Source: Marvania coccoides (lineage: Eukaryota; Chlorophyta; Trebouxiophyceae; Chlorellales; Chlorellaceae). Taken from it: a stretch of 64,000 bases of DNA. Below the pieces are notes generated by a model, which was not told where the DNA came from, made no database searches, and saw nothing but the letters and a program-made list of their open reading frames with translations. The DNA lies in contig OY978103.1 of the NCBI GenBank assembly GCA_963854735.1, positions 1,178,001 to 1,242,000 on the forward strand, written 5' to 3'. The translations under genes were made by a program, and so were the position numbers. How positions within the stretch are numbered: position 1 is the stretch's first letter; every line of letters starts with the position of its first letter. Below, one piece after another: positions 21,862 to 32,156 of this stretch.

Positions 21862-22107
21862 ATGGGGGTGGGCACCGTCGCGGTGTTTGCGGTGTTATTG
21901 GCCGCGATTCCTCTCGGCGCATTCTTTTCCGCCCTAAACGGCAAGCTCGACTCTGTGTTTGCCACCGTGGTGGGCCCCGACAACGTCACCGACTCTTCCC
22001 GCCTCGTGTTCGCCGGCATCCTGGGCGTAGTCCTCGTAAACTTGGTCGTCGCTGCTTTCCTGGTTGCCGCCTTCAATGAGGCCCCTCCACGCCCCAAAAA
22101 AGACTGA
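21862..22107 (+). CDS. VMA21-like V-ATPase assembly factor
   Basis: Intronless, 81 residues. Two membrane helices (VAVFAVLLAAIPLGAFFSAL and SRLVFAGILGVVLVNLVVAAFLVAAF) are joined by a short polar loop, and the cytosolic tail ends PRPKKD, a dilysine-type ER-retrieval signal like that of yeast and human Vma21. Size, topology, the Pro in helix 1 and NE after helix 2 all fit the VMA21 family, which chaperones assembly of the V0 ring in the ER. The assignment rests on pattern only. The stop codon is 22 bp before the start codon of the next gene on the same strand. Confidence 0.7.
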   Translation: MGVGTVAVFAVLLAAIPLGAFFSALNGKLDSVFATVVGPDNVTDSSRLVFAGILGVVLVNLVVAAFLVAAFNEAPPRPKKD

Positions 22108-22129
22108 ACCCATCCTAGACAACCTAGAA

Positions 22130-22927
22130 ATGTTGATGCACTCAAACCGAAGCGCCATGGGCCCAAGATCTATCACGCAAGCTTCTTTTTGCCGCCGTTT
22201 CCCCCTCCGACCTGGAAAGCACAAACCTACCGCCGCCGCCCATCCCCCTTCAACCTCCCCCGCACCATTCGTTACCCGGTTGCAGCGGGAGGCGCGCACG
22301 CTGGTGGCACTGGACGTTGAGTACTCCCACGTTCGCACAGCAAAGGGCGCGCGCTTGCAGCTGCCTGCGGAGGTGTGCATAGTGGACTGGCAGGGCCAAG
22401 TGCTGCTTCAGACGGCGTGCAACGGGTTGGGGGAGCACGGTCTGGCGCCCAACGGCGATTCTCTCTACCCCTGGGAGTGGAAATTCAGCGGGGGAGTGCC
22501 GCCGTCTGAGTGGAGAGCGGGGGAGCCGATGGAGCACGTCAGGGCCAAAATTTTGAGCTGTCTGGGGCGGGACGCGTCCGTGGTGGGACACAACCTGGGC
22601 AAGGACCTCACGGCGCTGGGGATCGACTCGAAAATAGCGCTGCATCGGCGGCGAGATACAATGCGCTACGCTGTTCTCCAAAATGGGTCTGGGCACGGGC
22701 GCGCGCTGGCGGAGCTGGCGGAGAAGCTGCTGGGGCGCAGTATCCAGGTCACGGCGCGGCACGACCCCTGGGAAGACGCTGTGGCGGCGCTGGATCTTTA
22801 TTTGAAATTTTGCCATTTTGACCTGGAGGCGATGCATCCCCACATGACCTACGATGACCTGGTGGAGTGGCACACCGCAAAATTGCTGAATAATGGCGGT
22901 GTTGCTACTCCCACTAGTACCCCTTGA
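22130..22927 (+). CDS. DEDDh 3'-5' exonuclease (REXO4/ISG20-like)
   Basis: Intronless, 265 residues from the ATG at 22130. All DEDDh landmarks are present in order: LVALDVEYSHV (Asp and Glu of Exo I), VVGHNLGKDLTALG (Exo II), HRRRDTMRYAVL (helper region) and TARHDPWEDAVAALDLY (His and Asp of Exo III). This is the layout of the REXO4/ISG20 group of RNA or DNA exonucleases, with DVEY in place of the usual DCEMVG. The basic N-terminus (FCRRFPLRPGKHK) could be a nuclear or mitochondrial signal. Only 22 bp separate it from the VMA21-like stop codon, too short for a normal terminator plus promoter, so the pair may share a transcript. Confidence 0.82.
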   Translation: MLMHSNRSAMGPRSITQASFCRRFPLRPGKHKPTAAAHPPSTSPAPFVTRLQREARTLVALDVEYSHVRTAKGARLQLPAEVCIVDWQGQVLLQTACNGLGEHGLAPNGDSLYPWEWKFSGGVPPSEWRAGEPMEHVRAKILSCLGRDASVVGHNLGKDLTALGIDSKIALHRRRDTMRYAVLQNGSGHGRALAELAEKLLGRSIQVTARHDPWEDAVAALDLYLKFCHFDLEAMHPHMTYDDLVEWHTAKLLNNGGVATPTSTP

Positions 22928-23508
22928 GTTCCATTACATGGATATAATAACTATTGAATGCTTTCAGGGAGTTTGGAAAGGAGAAGAGAACTTGAATGGG
23001 AGGTCAAGAAAGATCTAAAGAGTATACAGCGGTTGTCTGTGTTGATTGGATTTACCTTTGCAGACTTAGACTGCAGGGGGAAGAAGTAGGCAGGCAGAAG
23101 GCAAGGCGTTCTCAATCTGCCTTTGTTGTTGTTTAGATAATTAGATACACGCTGAGAGATGACAACAAGAGTGAAATTGAGACGGGCTCACAGAGAACAC
23201 ACACTAAAAAGAGAAAATAATTTGGTTTAGATCCACTGTCAGCGTGCGCCGAAACAAAGGACACAGAACAGCCCCGAATAAAGCTAATGGGAAAAAAATG
23301 GACCTCGGTGGGGAACATGGAGGGGAATTGCAGTGTACAATTATAACTAGTAGTACTCAACAAACAGCTGGGGTTTGCTAGTAAATGAAAGAGCCCTCGC
23401 TGGCGGGCTGCTGTTTAAAAGGGTTTCATGGGGGAGTTGAGTGAAAAGCATTGCTTGTATTCACGAGGAAGCGAGCAGAAAAGGCGGAAAAGAGGTGCCA
23501 ATCGCCAA
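22928..23508. other. Convergent 3' spacer
   Basis: 581 bp where the exonuclease gene and the purine permease gene converge. No coding or RNA feature recognised. Confidence 0.5.
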
Positions 23509-26381
23509 TTAGACCTTCTCGTCTTTGGGGATGTGCTTGTCGCCGTCGGAGGAGGTTTCAAAGGCAATGCCAGCGGCAGCGAGCTTCTCCTCAGCGTCCT
23601 TCAGGCGGAAGGTCACCTGGCGCAGGGTGGCTGCGGTGTCGGGGAGATCGACGAGTTCCTTGGGCGCTGGGGGGTTGACAGTGAGGTACCACGCGGCCTT
23701 GAAGGCGTTGCCGTTCCCGGCAGCCATGGCGTCTTCAGGGAATGTTTTGGGGAAAACGGCAGCTTGCACGTAGTTCCAGATTAGCACGAGGCCGTTGATC
23801 AGGATGTAGCTCATGATGCCGGCAATGAGGCCGTAGGCGATTGAGTAGGTCTGTGGAAGAGGGCGAAAGTTGAGTATTCAGCAAAACTGTATTTAACAAT
23901 TTTGAGCTAATTATATATATAAATTTTTTTAATGCTGCAAACTGGGCTGTGGAGAGATTGCTCGGCAGTACAGGGCTTTAAACCCTGAAATTCATATTCA
24001 ATCCTGTAATGTATTTTTTCGTATGCCCAATGTATGTACGTAAGCGAGAAAATACTACCGCTTAATAATAAATTATAGCTCACCAGGGGCATGACTGCGA
24101 TGGTCAGGAACGCGGGCACGGCGTCCTGGACGGAGGCCCAATTAATCTTGATGATGTTGAGCATCATCAACGCGCCAACCAGGATAAGAGCAGGGCCGGT
24201 CGCGTAGGGAGGAATGGCGGAGATGAGGGGGCTGAAGAACATGGCCACGAAGAAGCAGAATGCAATCGTGAGCGCAGTCACGCCCGTGCGTCCACCCTCG
24301 CGAATGCCGGCAGCAGATTCTATGTAGACAGTGAGCGGTGAGAGACCCAAGGAAGCTCCGATGACTATGGACGCACCATCCACACAGAAGGCAGCCATCT
24401 GGCGCTCAAAATACTTGGTCTTCTCGTCGATAAAGTTGGGGATGTACTGGCCCAGGTAGTTGGCCATGGAGAAGAAAGTGCCGGTGGCGTCCTGTGGGGG
24501 AAGAAAAAAAAGGTTAGCAAACAAAAGCTGGAATTTAACTATTCCCGGAAAGCGCCCATGAACGTATACGTTTTCTGCAATCGTATGAAACCTACCAGGA
24601 AATCGACGTACAGGAAGGTGCTGCAAATTAAGAGAAAGGAAGAAAATGTGTGTTGGTAAAAAAAAGATGGCGATACAGATATAAAAAAATTGACACGTTG
24701 CAGGACTTTTTTTTATTACTAAACTCACATGAGGGCTAGCCAAAGCCGGCTGTTGCCGAAGCCGCTCCAGTCGAACTGTCCGGCGGAGTAGTCGACGTTG
24801 GGGGCGGCCACCACCTGTTTGAAAACCTCCATGCGGGCGGCAGCGCCAGGGATGGAGGAGTAGTCTCCGATGTAAGCAGCCTGGTTGGACGGCGTCGGGA
24901 TCCACGAGATAAACGTCGCAGCCAGAATTCCGTAAATCATGGCCCCCTTGACATCCTTTGACATCAGAACAGCGATGAGGATGCCGGCGCCGATGCCCAG
25001 CCACATTGTGGGCGAGCGCATGATGCCAGCGGAGGCGCAGACGTAGTTGGAGCCGGGCAGCCAGGTGGTGGTGAGTCCCAGCTCTCCGGTGGTGTCATTG
25101 TAGGTGCAGACGCTGTCAGGGGCGGGGGCCTTTGTGCTGGGTGGGCCAATGAAGGTCCACTGCGAGGAGCGGTACCTGCAAACATAAGCACAAATATGGT
25201 AAATCGGTATTAGGTTCACATAAAAGGTAGATGAGTTTACTGCGTAATAGGGAGGGAAACCTAGCAGGATGCTGAAATTACAGAATCGACAAAACTCACT
25301 CAGGAGCGCATCCGCCAAGGCCGACCAGGGTTGCGGGGTTGGAGGCGACGACTCCCACGCCTTCAGCGTTCTGCAGACCGATGAAGGCCAAGAAGAGACC
25401 GATGCCGGCGGAGGTGGCAAGCAGGATGCAACGCGGGATGAGCTTCACGATGTGGGCACGCAAGCCTACCAGCGATATGGCGAGGAAAATGAAGCCTTCA
25501 ATGAAGGCCGCGGTGATGGCCTGCTGGTAGGTGACGCCAAATTGTCCGGTGCCCATGAAGCCCACCACAGTGTAAGCGAAGAAAGCGTTAATGCCCTACG
25601 AGAGCAAATAAAGGGGTTCAACGTTCGGATTAGGTGAGGTCAGATTTTTTCATTTCTTTTTTTTTTTTTTTTTTTTTTCACACCGCATATTATTTTTCAA
25701 GGACACGATTCGGGATTTCCAGTGTGTATAAGTACCAATAACGGAAGCAAACTACGGTTCAAAAATACAAACAAACGTACCATGGCAGGGGCGATGGCGA
25801 GTGGCAAGTTGGCAAGGAGGCCCATCAGGGTGTGAGAAATAACGCAGGCAATGGCAGTGGCTGAGATGAAGGACTTGCGGCTGGCTGCCAGGCAGTCCTC
25901 GCAAGTGGGGTCACCAAAGCTGCCGGGGCCAAAGGGGCAGGCGGGGGCACCATCTATTCCGCCTGCCGTGATGCAGATACCTCCGGTGTCAGTAAGAATG
26001 CTGCTGTTGACGGGTAAAATGTAGCAGACCGTCAGGAAGGACACGAGTCCACCTCGAAGCTCTGCTGTAAACGTGGTCTTGCGCTCCTTGAACTTGAAGA
26101 ACTTGCCGACGACCTGTGTGAGACAGAAATGTAAATGCTGTGATGTTAAGAGCTGGAGATTGCCAGGGTTAACCGCTTTATGAATTTTGTGATATTTTGT
26201 GCTGTCGAGATGCCCGAGAAGGTTGCTATCGAGAGTTTGAGGTTTGCCCTAGTGATGTCAATCAAAGAGATTGAGAAGGTTGGCACATGACCTCGAAGGC
26301 ACTCGGCTTGAATTGCCAAATACTAGGATCCATACAACTTACAGAGTCCTCGACTGCCTGGTTAATTGAGGCAACGCCCAT
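23509..26381 (-). CDS. AZG1: Adenine/guanine permease, AZG family
   Basis: Seven exons: 26381-26343, 26113-25781, 25595-25300, 25175-24729, 24620-24596, 24491-24084 and 23850-23509; 629 residues, all phases consistent. Family signatures are NLPLAIAPAMGINAFFAYTVVG (exons 2-3), the SAGIGLFLAFIGLQN segment, DATGTFFSMANYLG and CVDGASIVIGASLGLSPLTVYIESAAGIREGGRTG. AZG/AzgA carriers are proton symporters for adenine, guanine and hypoxanthine in the plasma membrane. About 12-14 hydrophobic segments can be seen. A large loop (about 60 residues with Cys pairs) between the first two helices is algal/plant-like. Exon 5 is a 25-nt microexon encoding TFLYVDFL between two introns; skipping it would break the frame. 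The hydrophilic C-terminus ends in charged residues. Confidence 0.93.
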
Positions 26382-26687
26382 TTTGGGTTAGGAGACAATT
26401 ATCTTGGAATCCACTTCCGTTTGATGCACCGAATTAACCGCTGCGGTGTACGACAGCTGAATTACAACGTTTCGAGGAGCGTATGCACTGCTTATCGCAG
26501 GCGGTTTCGCAAGGTTTTTGCGTTTTTTTATTTCTTTTTTAGTCACGTGGAGACAGCAGGCAACGCACGTCGATATATTTAGAGAGCTGCGGCTGGCGAT
26601 TGGGCGGAGCTACGGCTGGCGTTCAACGAGCGGCGGTGATGCGGCTGGTGACCGGCGTTGATGACCTGAATGCATTTGGCTTTTTAT

Positions 26688-26709
26688 AAGGGGCGATAGT
26701 TCGCCCCTT
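26688..26709. repeat. Perfect hairpin, 9-bp stem with TAGT loop
   Basis: AAGGGGCGA at 26688-26696 pairs exactly with TCGCCCCTT at 26701-26709 around a 4-nt loop. A second small palindrome, ACCCC-TTT-GGGGT, follows at 26715-26727 and is directly joined to the TA tract. Confidence 0.6.
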
Positions 26710-26725
26710 CAGTCACCCCTTTGGG

Positions 26726-26728
<3 letters not shown>

Positions 26729-26794
<66 letters not shown>
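26729..26794. repeat. (TA)25 microsatellite followed by T16
   Basis: 26729-26778 is an uninterrupted run of 25 TA units, followed by 16 T up to 26794. It lies about 350 bp upstream of the AZG1 start codon in the divergent AZG1-POR spacer. Confidence 0.95.
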
Positions 26795-28008
26795 GAAGTA
26801 TTATTCAGTTGCATATCCGGACCCGCAAAGTCCTGTCCCAGTCACTAGCCCTCCCGAGCGCAGTGATTGAATTTTACCTACAATTTTTAATCAAGCGACG
26901 CGCGCTTTGAACGCCGTTTCTACAGACACCCCGCTGGGGTTAATTTTGTTGTCTGTTTCGTAGGGTGCAAGTGGCGATGCCAATCAGTACAATGCCCCCA
27001 TTTGGTAGGCGAAGCATGCACATTTTTGAACAGCGCAGCAATGGAGTTCAGCATCCAACGCCACAGGCGAGCAGGTCTGCTTGCCAAGATCATTGAATTT
27101 TTTGGGCTTGCTTCCAGTTTGTATTTTAATCATGCCGGGAGATATATTTTATAGCAAATCATGCGGATGTCGAATTGCATTGTTTCTTTTCCTTGTGTCT
27201 TTTTGCCGATAAGCACAAATTTGGCCATCGTTAAAGCGTTGGGCACTCAACATTCAATTAAGGCGTCGTGAAACGAACCACACTATATAATACAATATAC
27301 ATACAAAATAGGCTCATCCGGAGCAGCAGCTGGTTCCATGTGTCCCAAGAGGCAAGGGCGAGGCTGGGTGGCGGTGGGCATAGTTAAAGAGCCGGGGAGT
27401 CGTACTGCGACGTTTAACGATCTCCCAGGGCTTGGTGCTTCAGAGCAGAGAGTCTCAGGGCCGCTATTGGCACTCTTGCTCCTTCTTCTTCACTTTACGG
27501 CTGACGCTGGTCCCGTGTCGCCCAAAGAGCTGAAATGAAGAAGGGTGGGAATTACAGCAGCGCGTGCACTCAATGCAGCCACAGCGTAAAACTGAATGTT
27601 CCACCTTTTCGAAATCCCTTCCAAACAACGAACAAAACAGTTCTGGACTGCCGACCAGTGTTTTTTCGACCAAGGATTTTTTTTATCTTGATCTAATTTG
27701 ACCGAAATGCACATTTACATACAAGAAAAAGCCCTGCATTTGCTAAAAAAATTCAACACTTCGTTGTTGTATTCAAAAGGAGTGCTTGCTGCCCCTCCTG
27801 GCCTCGCCGTCACTTCATCGCTTAATATCTTCCTTCTCACCTTTGGCGTTTGCCTCCGTTGCTCCTCGTTTTCCGACGCAACCCGAAATCGTGAGTTCTA
27901 CAAATATTGTTGCACCCAATTAATGCCTCGCGCGCCCTGGCTTCTCCATTTTTTGCTAACCATCACTACTCACATGGCCTCACGTCTGCGATCCTCACCT
28001 TTTTTCAG

Positions 28009-29169
28009 ATGTCTTGCGTCCTCCCCACCACCCGCGTCGCCCAACAGGCACGCACCGACGTCGTCGCCAAGGCCGCAGCCCGTCTGGTCCCCGCCTTAGC
28101 CTTCCGCGCCGCCGCTGCCCCTCGCCCCGCCAGTGCTGCCGCCCCCGTCTCCCGCGCCGCCAGCGTGGTGGTGCGCGCCGCCGTGGCCGCCCCCGCCTCC
28201 CCCGCGGCCACCGTGACCGCCGACAAGAAGACCCAGAAGCCCACCGCCATCATCACCGGCGCCTCCTCCGGACTCGGCCTCAACGCCGCCAAGGCGCTGG
28301 CCGCCACCGGCAACTGGCACGTCATCATGGCGTGCCGCGACTTCAGCAAGGCTGAGATCGCCGCGCAGCGCCTGGGCATGCCCAAGGATTCCTACACCGT
28401 CATGCACCTGGACTTGGCCTCGCTCGAGTCGGTGCGCCAGTTCGTGGCCAACTTCAGGGCCACCGGGCGCCGCCTGGACGCCCTGGTGTGCAACGCCGCG
28501 GTGTACCTCCCCACCGCCAAGGAGCCCCGCTTCACTGCCGACGGGTTTGAGGTGTCAGTGGGCACCAACCACCTGGGCCACTTCCTGCTGGCGAACCTCA
28601 TGATGGATGACCTGAAGAACGCTCCCGACAACAACCCCGCCGGCCCCCGCCTCGTCATCGTGGGCTCCATCACCGGCAACACCAACACGCTGGCTGGCAA
28701 CGTCCCGCCTAAGGCCGACCTGGGAGACCTCTCCGGGCTGGCCAAGGGCTCCACCATGATCGACGGTGGCGAATTCAACGGCGCCAAGGCGTACAAAGAC
28801 TCCAAGGTGTGCAACATGCTGACGATGCGGGAGATGAACAAGCGGTGGGGCGGAGACCGCGTCAAGTTTGCTTCGCTGTACCCCGGCTGCATCGCCGAGA
28901 CCGGGCTGTTCCGCGAGCACTACGGCCTGTTCAAGACCCTGTTCCCCCCCTTCCAGAAGTACGTCACCAAGGGGTACGTGAGCGAGGCGGAGGCCGGGCG
29001 CCGCCTGGCGTCTGTGGTGTCGGACCCCAAGCTGGACAAGAGCGGCGTGTACTGGAGCTGGTCCAACACCACCGGCAGCTTCGAGAACCAGGTGTCTGAG
29101 GAGGTGTCGGACGCCGCCAAGGCCGCCAAGCTGTGGGATCTGTCGGAGAAGCTCGTTGGCCTGGCTTAA
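28009..29169 (+). CDS. POR: Light-dependent NADPH-protochlorophyllide oxidoreductase
   Basis: Single coding exon, 386 residues. About 65 residues of Ala/Arg/Val-rich chloroplast transit peptide precede the SDR core: TGASSGLGL (NADPH binding) near residue 82, [16 protein letters not shown], the YKDSK catalytic Tyr/Lys near residues 261-265, and the LPOR-specific Cys positions and C-terminal [22 protein letters not shown]. The enzyme reduces protochlorophyllide to chlorophyllide in light on plastid membranes. The start codon follows tttttcag directly, so a 5' UTR intron ending just before the ATG is likely. Codon use is extremely C-biased. An AATAAA overlaps the stop codon (TTAAATAAAG). Its presence argues for a photosynthetic host. 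Confidence 0.97.
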   Translation: MSCVLPTTRVAQQARTDVVAKAAARLVPALAFRAAAAPRPASAAAPVSRAASVVVRAAVAAPASPAATVTADKKTQKPTAIITGASSGLGLNAAKALAATGNWHVIMACRDFSKAEIAAQRLGMPKDSYTVMHLDLASLESVRQFVANFRATGRRLDALVCNAAVYLPTAKEPRFTADGFEVSVGTNHLGHFLLANLMMDDLKNAPDNNPAGPRLVIVGSITGNTNTLAGNVPPKADLGDLSGLAKGSTMIDGGEFNGAKAYKDSKVCNMLTMREMNKRWGGDRVKFASLYPGCIAETGLFREHYGLFKTLFPPFQKYVTKGYVSEAEAGRRLASVVSDPKLDKSGVYWSWSNTTGSFENQVSEEVSDAAKAAKLWDLSEKLVGLA

Positions 29170-30108
29170 ATAAAGGGATAGGGCTTAAATACCCCGGAAG
29201 ATTTCATGTTTCATGAGAAAAAGAGAAAAGACAGAATTTTTTGACCGTCAGCATGACAGCAACAACAACAATAGGAGCATTGACTTTTTTTTTTTTTTTT
29301 GCCGGCGGGAAGTATGGAGAGAGATAGAAAGATCTATACATGAGGTGCTCGCCTCCTGTGGGTTTGGCAGCCGCACCCTTTTTCATTTTGTGAACTACCC
29401 CCCCCCCTCCCCCCCAAAAGCCCCTTTTTAGGGTTGAATCAACTATAGAACTTTGCATGCCGATTTACAGTGCCCTGCGCCTTTTTCAATAATATGAACA
29501 AGTAACCTTTTTCTTTTATTTAGCAGTACATCATACCGAAATTTCGTGTGACAAACATGTTCTCTCTTCTGGATGGCTGAGTCAGGCAGATTAAATGAAT
29601 GGGAATCAGGAGGGGGGAAACAAATGCTGGAGGTGGCGAGGGAGAGGCAGGGCTTTTAAAAGGAGGCCCCGCAGAGCCGAGGAACCCCGTGCATTCACCG
29701 CAGCGGTGTTGTGCTGAAATGAGGACAGGTGTATGTCCATGTGGCAAGTGCAAGGCCCCCCTCTGCCCAACTGAAAATCTTCCTTTTCCTCAATCACACG
29801 CAAATACCAAGCCTAGAAATTGTTACAGTAGAAAAACACATGTGTATTTGTCATGGGGGGGTACTCACTAGAGCATTATTGAACGTGTACAAAGCAAGGG
29901 AAATCACAGTTATCGCCATCAGTGCTACTCTTGCTGTCGAATGGGGTAAGGTGGAGGAAAAGGGGGACGAAAATTCTGAACTGTGAGGCCCAGGAGGGGG
30001 GGGGGGGGGGGTATGCAAGGATGTACTTCCTCTTTTCTTCTTTGCTGGCGGCTGCAGTATATATGTCTACGTACAAAAGTTATCTTCACAACGAGTTATT
30101 TCTATTTC
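29170..30108. other. Convergent spacer after POR
   Basis: 939 bp between the POR stop and the stop of the minus-strand acidic protein. It contains T, C and G homopolymers (T18 near 29286, C-rich block near 29399, G16 at 29996-30011). No gene recognised. Confidence 0.5.
29996..30011 (+). repeat. G16 homopolymer
   Basis: Sixteen consecutive G on the plus strand, about 100 bp downstream of the stop codon of the minus-strand acidic protein gene. Such runs can form G-quadruplexes and are prone to length errors in sequencing. Confidence 0.9.
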
Positions 30109-30568
30109 TCAATTTTTGCTCCCAGCGTCGGACCCGAGCTCCTCCTCCTCCTCCTCCTCGTTGGCGGTGATGTTAATTGGGTGCTGCAGAGAAGGGGAAA
30201 CCCAAAGGAGAGGGGGAAATCGCGTGATGGAGAGGACAACTCGTTGGGAAAAAAACCACGTTTCTTAATATAATAAATGGATAAAAATTTCAGAAAAATA
30301 TATAGTAACTGTGTACCTGCTTGACGGAATAGTTCCGCTGGAGCTCCGCCTCGGGGAGGGGGTGTGAGCCCACAGCGGCAGAGTCATCCAGCACCGAGTC
30401 AATCTCGTGGGCCTCGATTTGATTGGAAGGCGAGCGAGGGGAAGAAGCGGGCAGCGGGTGGGGCTTGAACGCAGGCTTTGCCACCAGATGGGGCGGGTGC
30501 TCCACAGGGGAACCGCGCTCCTGGTCGCGAACGACGATGAGGCGAGGCTTGATGGGCAGCGCGTGCAT
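30109..30568 (-). CDS. Small hypothetical protein with acidic tail
   Basis: Two exons, 30568-30317 and 30183-30109, in phase 0, give 108 residues. The middle is basic and Pro/His-rich (KPRLIVVRDQERG, HLVAKPAFKPHPLP), then an acidic and polar part (EIDSVLDDSAA), and exon 2 encodes NITANEEEEEEELGSDAG. The protein looks largely disordered. I do not recognise a family. Good donor (gtacac) and acceptor (ctctgcag after a pyrimidine tract) support it being a gene; an extra upstream exon cannot be excluded, since another frame opens at 30659 (MASVFLPTFDST). Confidence 0.5.
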
Positions 30569-31015
30569 GTCCAATGGGGGAGGTGGAGTGCCTCAAAGAT
30601 GACCAGGTGGCGATTTGGGCGGCAGTTGAATCAAAAGTGGGGAGAAACACGGATGCCAATCTCTCGAACCCAAAGTAAAACGCGAATTCCGCGACCTTGA
30701 GCTCCTGTCTCCTGGGAGGGAATGGCTGGAAGAAATTTTATTCGCGTGCAAAAAATATTCTTTGTGCTAAATTGGCCAACAACGACACGAACGATTTTTT
30801 CTTAGCTCTCGAGAGTCTTAGCAAAACTGAATTTTTTATGCAGCTCTGCGCTGCTCAAAAGTAAGTTTAAAACGTTGGCCATCAACTTGGGAAGCATTGC
30901 GGGCTCAGGCACCAGCTTAAATTGTCACACAAATTCCTAAACGCGGTTTTTATTGCCCAGCGTTTCCACTCATTTTCTCGCCCTACAGCGGCCAAAACCA
31001 AACAAAAATAGAAAT
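30569..31015. other. Divergent spacer, acidic protein / VPS2
   Basis: 447 bp between divergent start codons. Nothing beyond possible promoters and a possible extra upstream exon of the minus-strand gene. Confidence 0.4.
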
Positions 31016-31801
31016 ATGTCGTGGCTGTTTGGAAAAAAGAAGACGCCCGCGGAGCTGCTGCGGGAGAACAAGCGGATGATAGATCGAGCGATCCGCGACC
31101 TGGACCGCGAGCGCACGGCGCTGCAGGCCCAAGAGAAGAAAAGCGTGATGGAGATCAAGAAGATGGCCAAGGAGGGGCAGATGGAGGCCGTCAAGGTGAT
31201 GGCCAAGTCTGTCGTCCGCAACCGCGCCGCCGTCACCAAGCTCTACGGCCTGAAATCGCAGCTGCAGGCGGTGTCGCTGCGTATGGCGGAGCTCAAGTCC
31301 ACACAGGCAATGTCTGACGCAATGCGCGGCACCACCCGCGCCATGGCGGCCATGAACCGCCAAATGCAGCTGCCAGCACTGGCAAAGATCATGCACGACT
31401 TCCAGCGTCAAAACATGATGATGGAGAACGTGAGCGAGGCCATGGGGGACTCCATGGACATGGCATTCGAGGGGGCAGACGAGGAGGAGGAGTCTGACGT
31501 GCTGGTGAGCCAAGTCTTGGACGAGATTGGAGTGGACACAACAGCCAAGCTGGCAGCGGTGCCCACAGCGGCAGGGCTGCAGGCGGTGCCAGCTGCACCG
31601 CAGCCGCAGCAGGCGGTGGCCGCCATGGGGGCGGCCGGCGGTCACGGCAGCAGCAGCGGCAGGCAAAACGGCGGCGGACCCCCTCCAGCTGGAGGAGGAG
31701 CGGGCGACGGTGGTGATGGAGGCGGCGGCGGTGGTGGCATGGCGGAGCCGGCGTCAGATGACATTTTGGCGCGGCTGCAGAAGTTGAGGGCTACTTCGTA
31801 G
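31016..31801 (+). CDS. VPS2: ESCRT-III subunit VPS2/CHMP2
   Basis: Intronless, 261 residues. The N-terminus MSWLFGKKKTPAELLRENKRMIDRAIRDLDRER is the hallmark of CHMP2A/Vps2: membrane-inserting amphipathic start and basic helix 1. Helices 2-5 follow (KLYGLKSQLQAVSLRM, TTRAMAAMNRQMQLPALAKIMHDFQRQNMMMEN). The C-terminus DDILARLQKLRATS is a MIM1 motif for the MIT domain of VPS4. Vps2 caps ESCRT-III filaments and recruits VPS4 for disassembly in multivesicular-body formation and cytokinesis. The protein is about 40 residues longer than human CHMP2A because of an Ala/Gln- and Gly-rich linker before the MIM1. Confidence 0.95.
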   Translation: MSWLFGKKKTPAELLRENKRMIDRAIRDLDRERTALQAQEKKSVMEIKKMAKEGQMEAVKVMAKSVVRNRAAVTKLYGLKSQLQAVSLRMAELKSTQAMSDAMRGTTRAMAAMNRQMQLPALAKIMHDFQRQNMMMENVSEAMGDSMDMAFEGADEEEESDVLVSQVLDEIGVDTTAKLAAVPTAAGLQAVPAAPQPQQAVAAMGAAGGHGSSSGRQNGGGPPPAGGGAGDGGDGGGGGGGMAEPASDDILARLQKLRATS

Positions 31802-32156
31802 AAAAAAATTTCGCAGTATACTATTTTTCTGTCTTTCTTTTACACCGTTTTATAAAATGAAAAAGAATTATTACCCTATAAAATGTTATTTGCTCTTTTA
31901 TTTGCTTCCAGCGCTATAAATTGTTATCGTCTTTTACAAATACATGGCAAACTCTCTGGTAAACTCTTTTTTGAACCTGTGGAATTCTTTTGAGGGGAGG
32001 CAGAAAATAGAACTTGGGGATTACAGCAGGTGAGACGAGAGTCTGCATATATACATTGCCATATGCGCATGATAGGCAGAGGTCATAGAAGGAGCTGCGC
32101 AGAAAGTATGGAGATGTGTTGTGGGTAGAAAGTTGTCATTTTTGTCAAAATTTGGC
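31802..32156. other. Spacer downstream of VPS2
   Basis: AT-rich 3' region of VPS2 with no recognised gene. Confidence 0.4.

Larger units (their letters stand above)
26382..28008. other. Divergent spacer between AZG1 and POR
   Basis: 1.6 kb between two divergent start codons, the longest gene-free stretch here. It holds a (TA)25 tract, nearby hairpins (listed separately) and the POR leader. A short minus-strand frame at 27464-27540 ending in a Lys-rich tail has a possible acceptor but no upstream exon that I can find, so I do not call it. Confidence 0.5.

Noticed and set aside
26688..26794. Hairpin plus T-run as a bacterial-type terminator
   Set aside because: The context is a eukaryotic nuclear spacer; a (TA)25 tract separates the hairpin from the T-run.
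27464..27714. Minus-strand frame with acceptor-like sequence and a Lys-rich end (VKKKEQECQ)
   Set aside because: Could be a last exon, but no upstream coding exon or family match is visible between it and POR.
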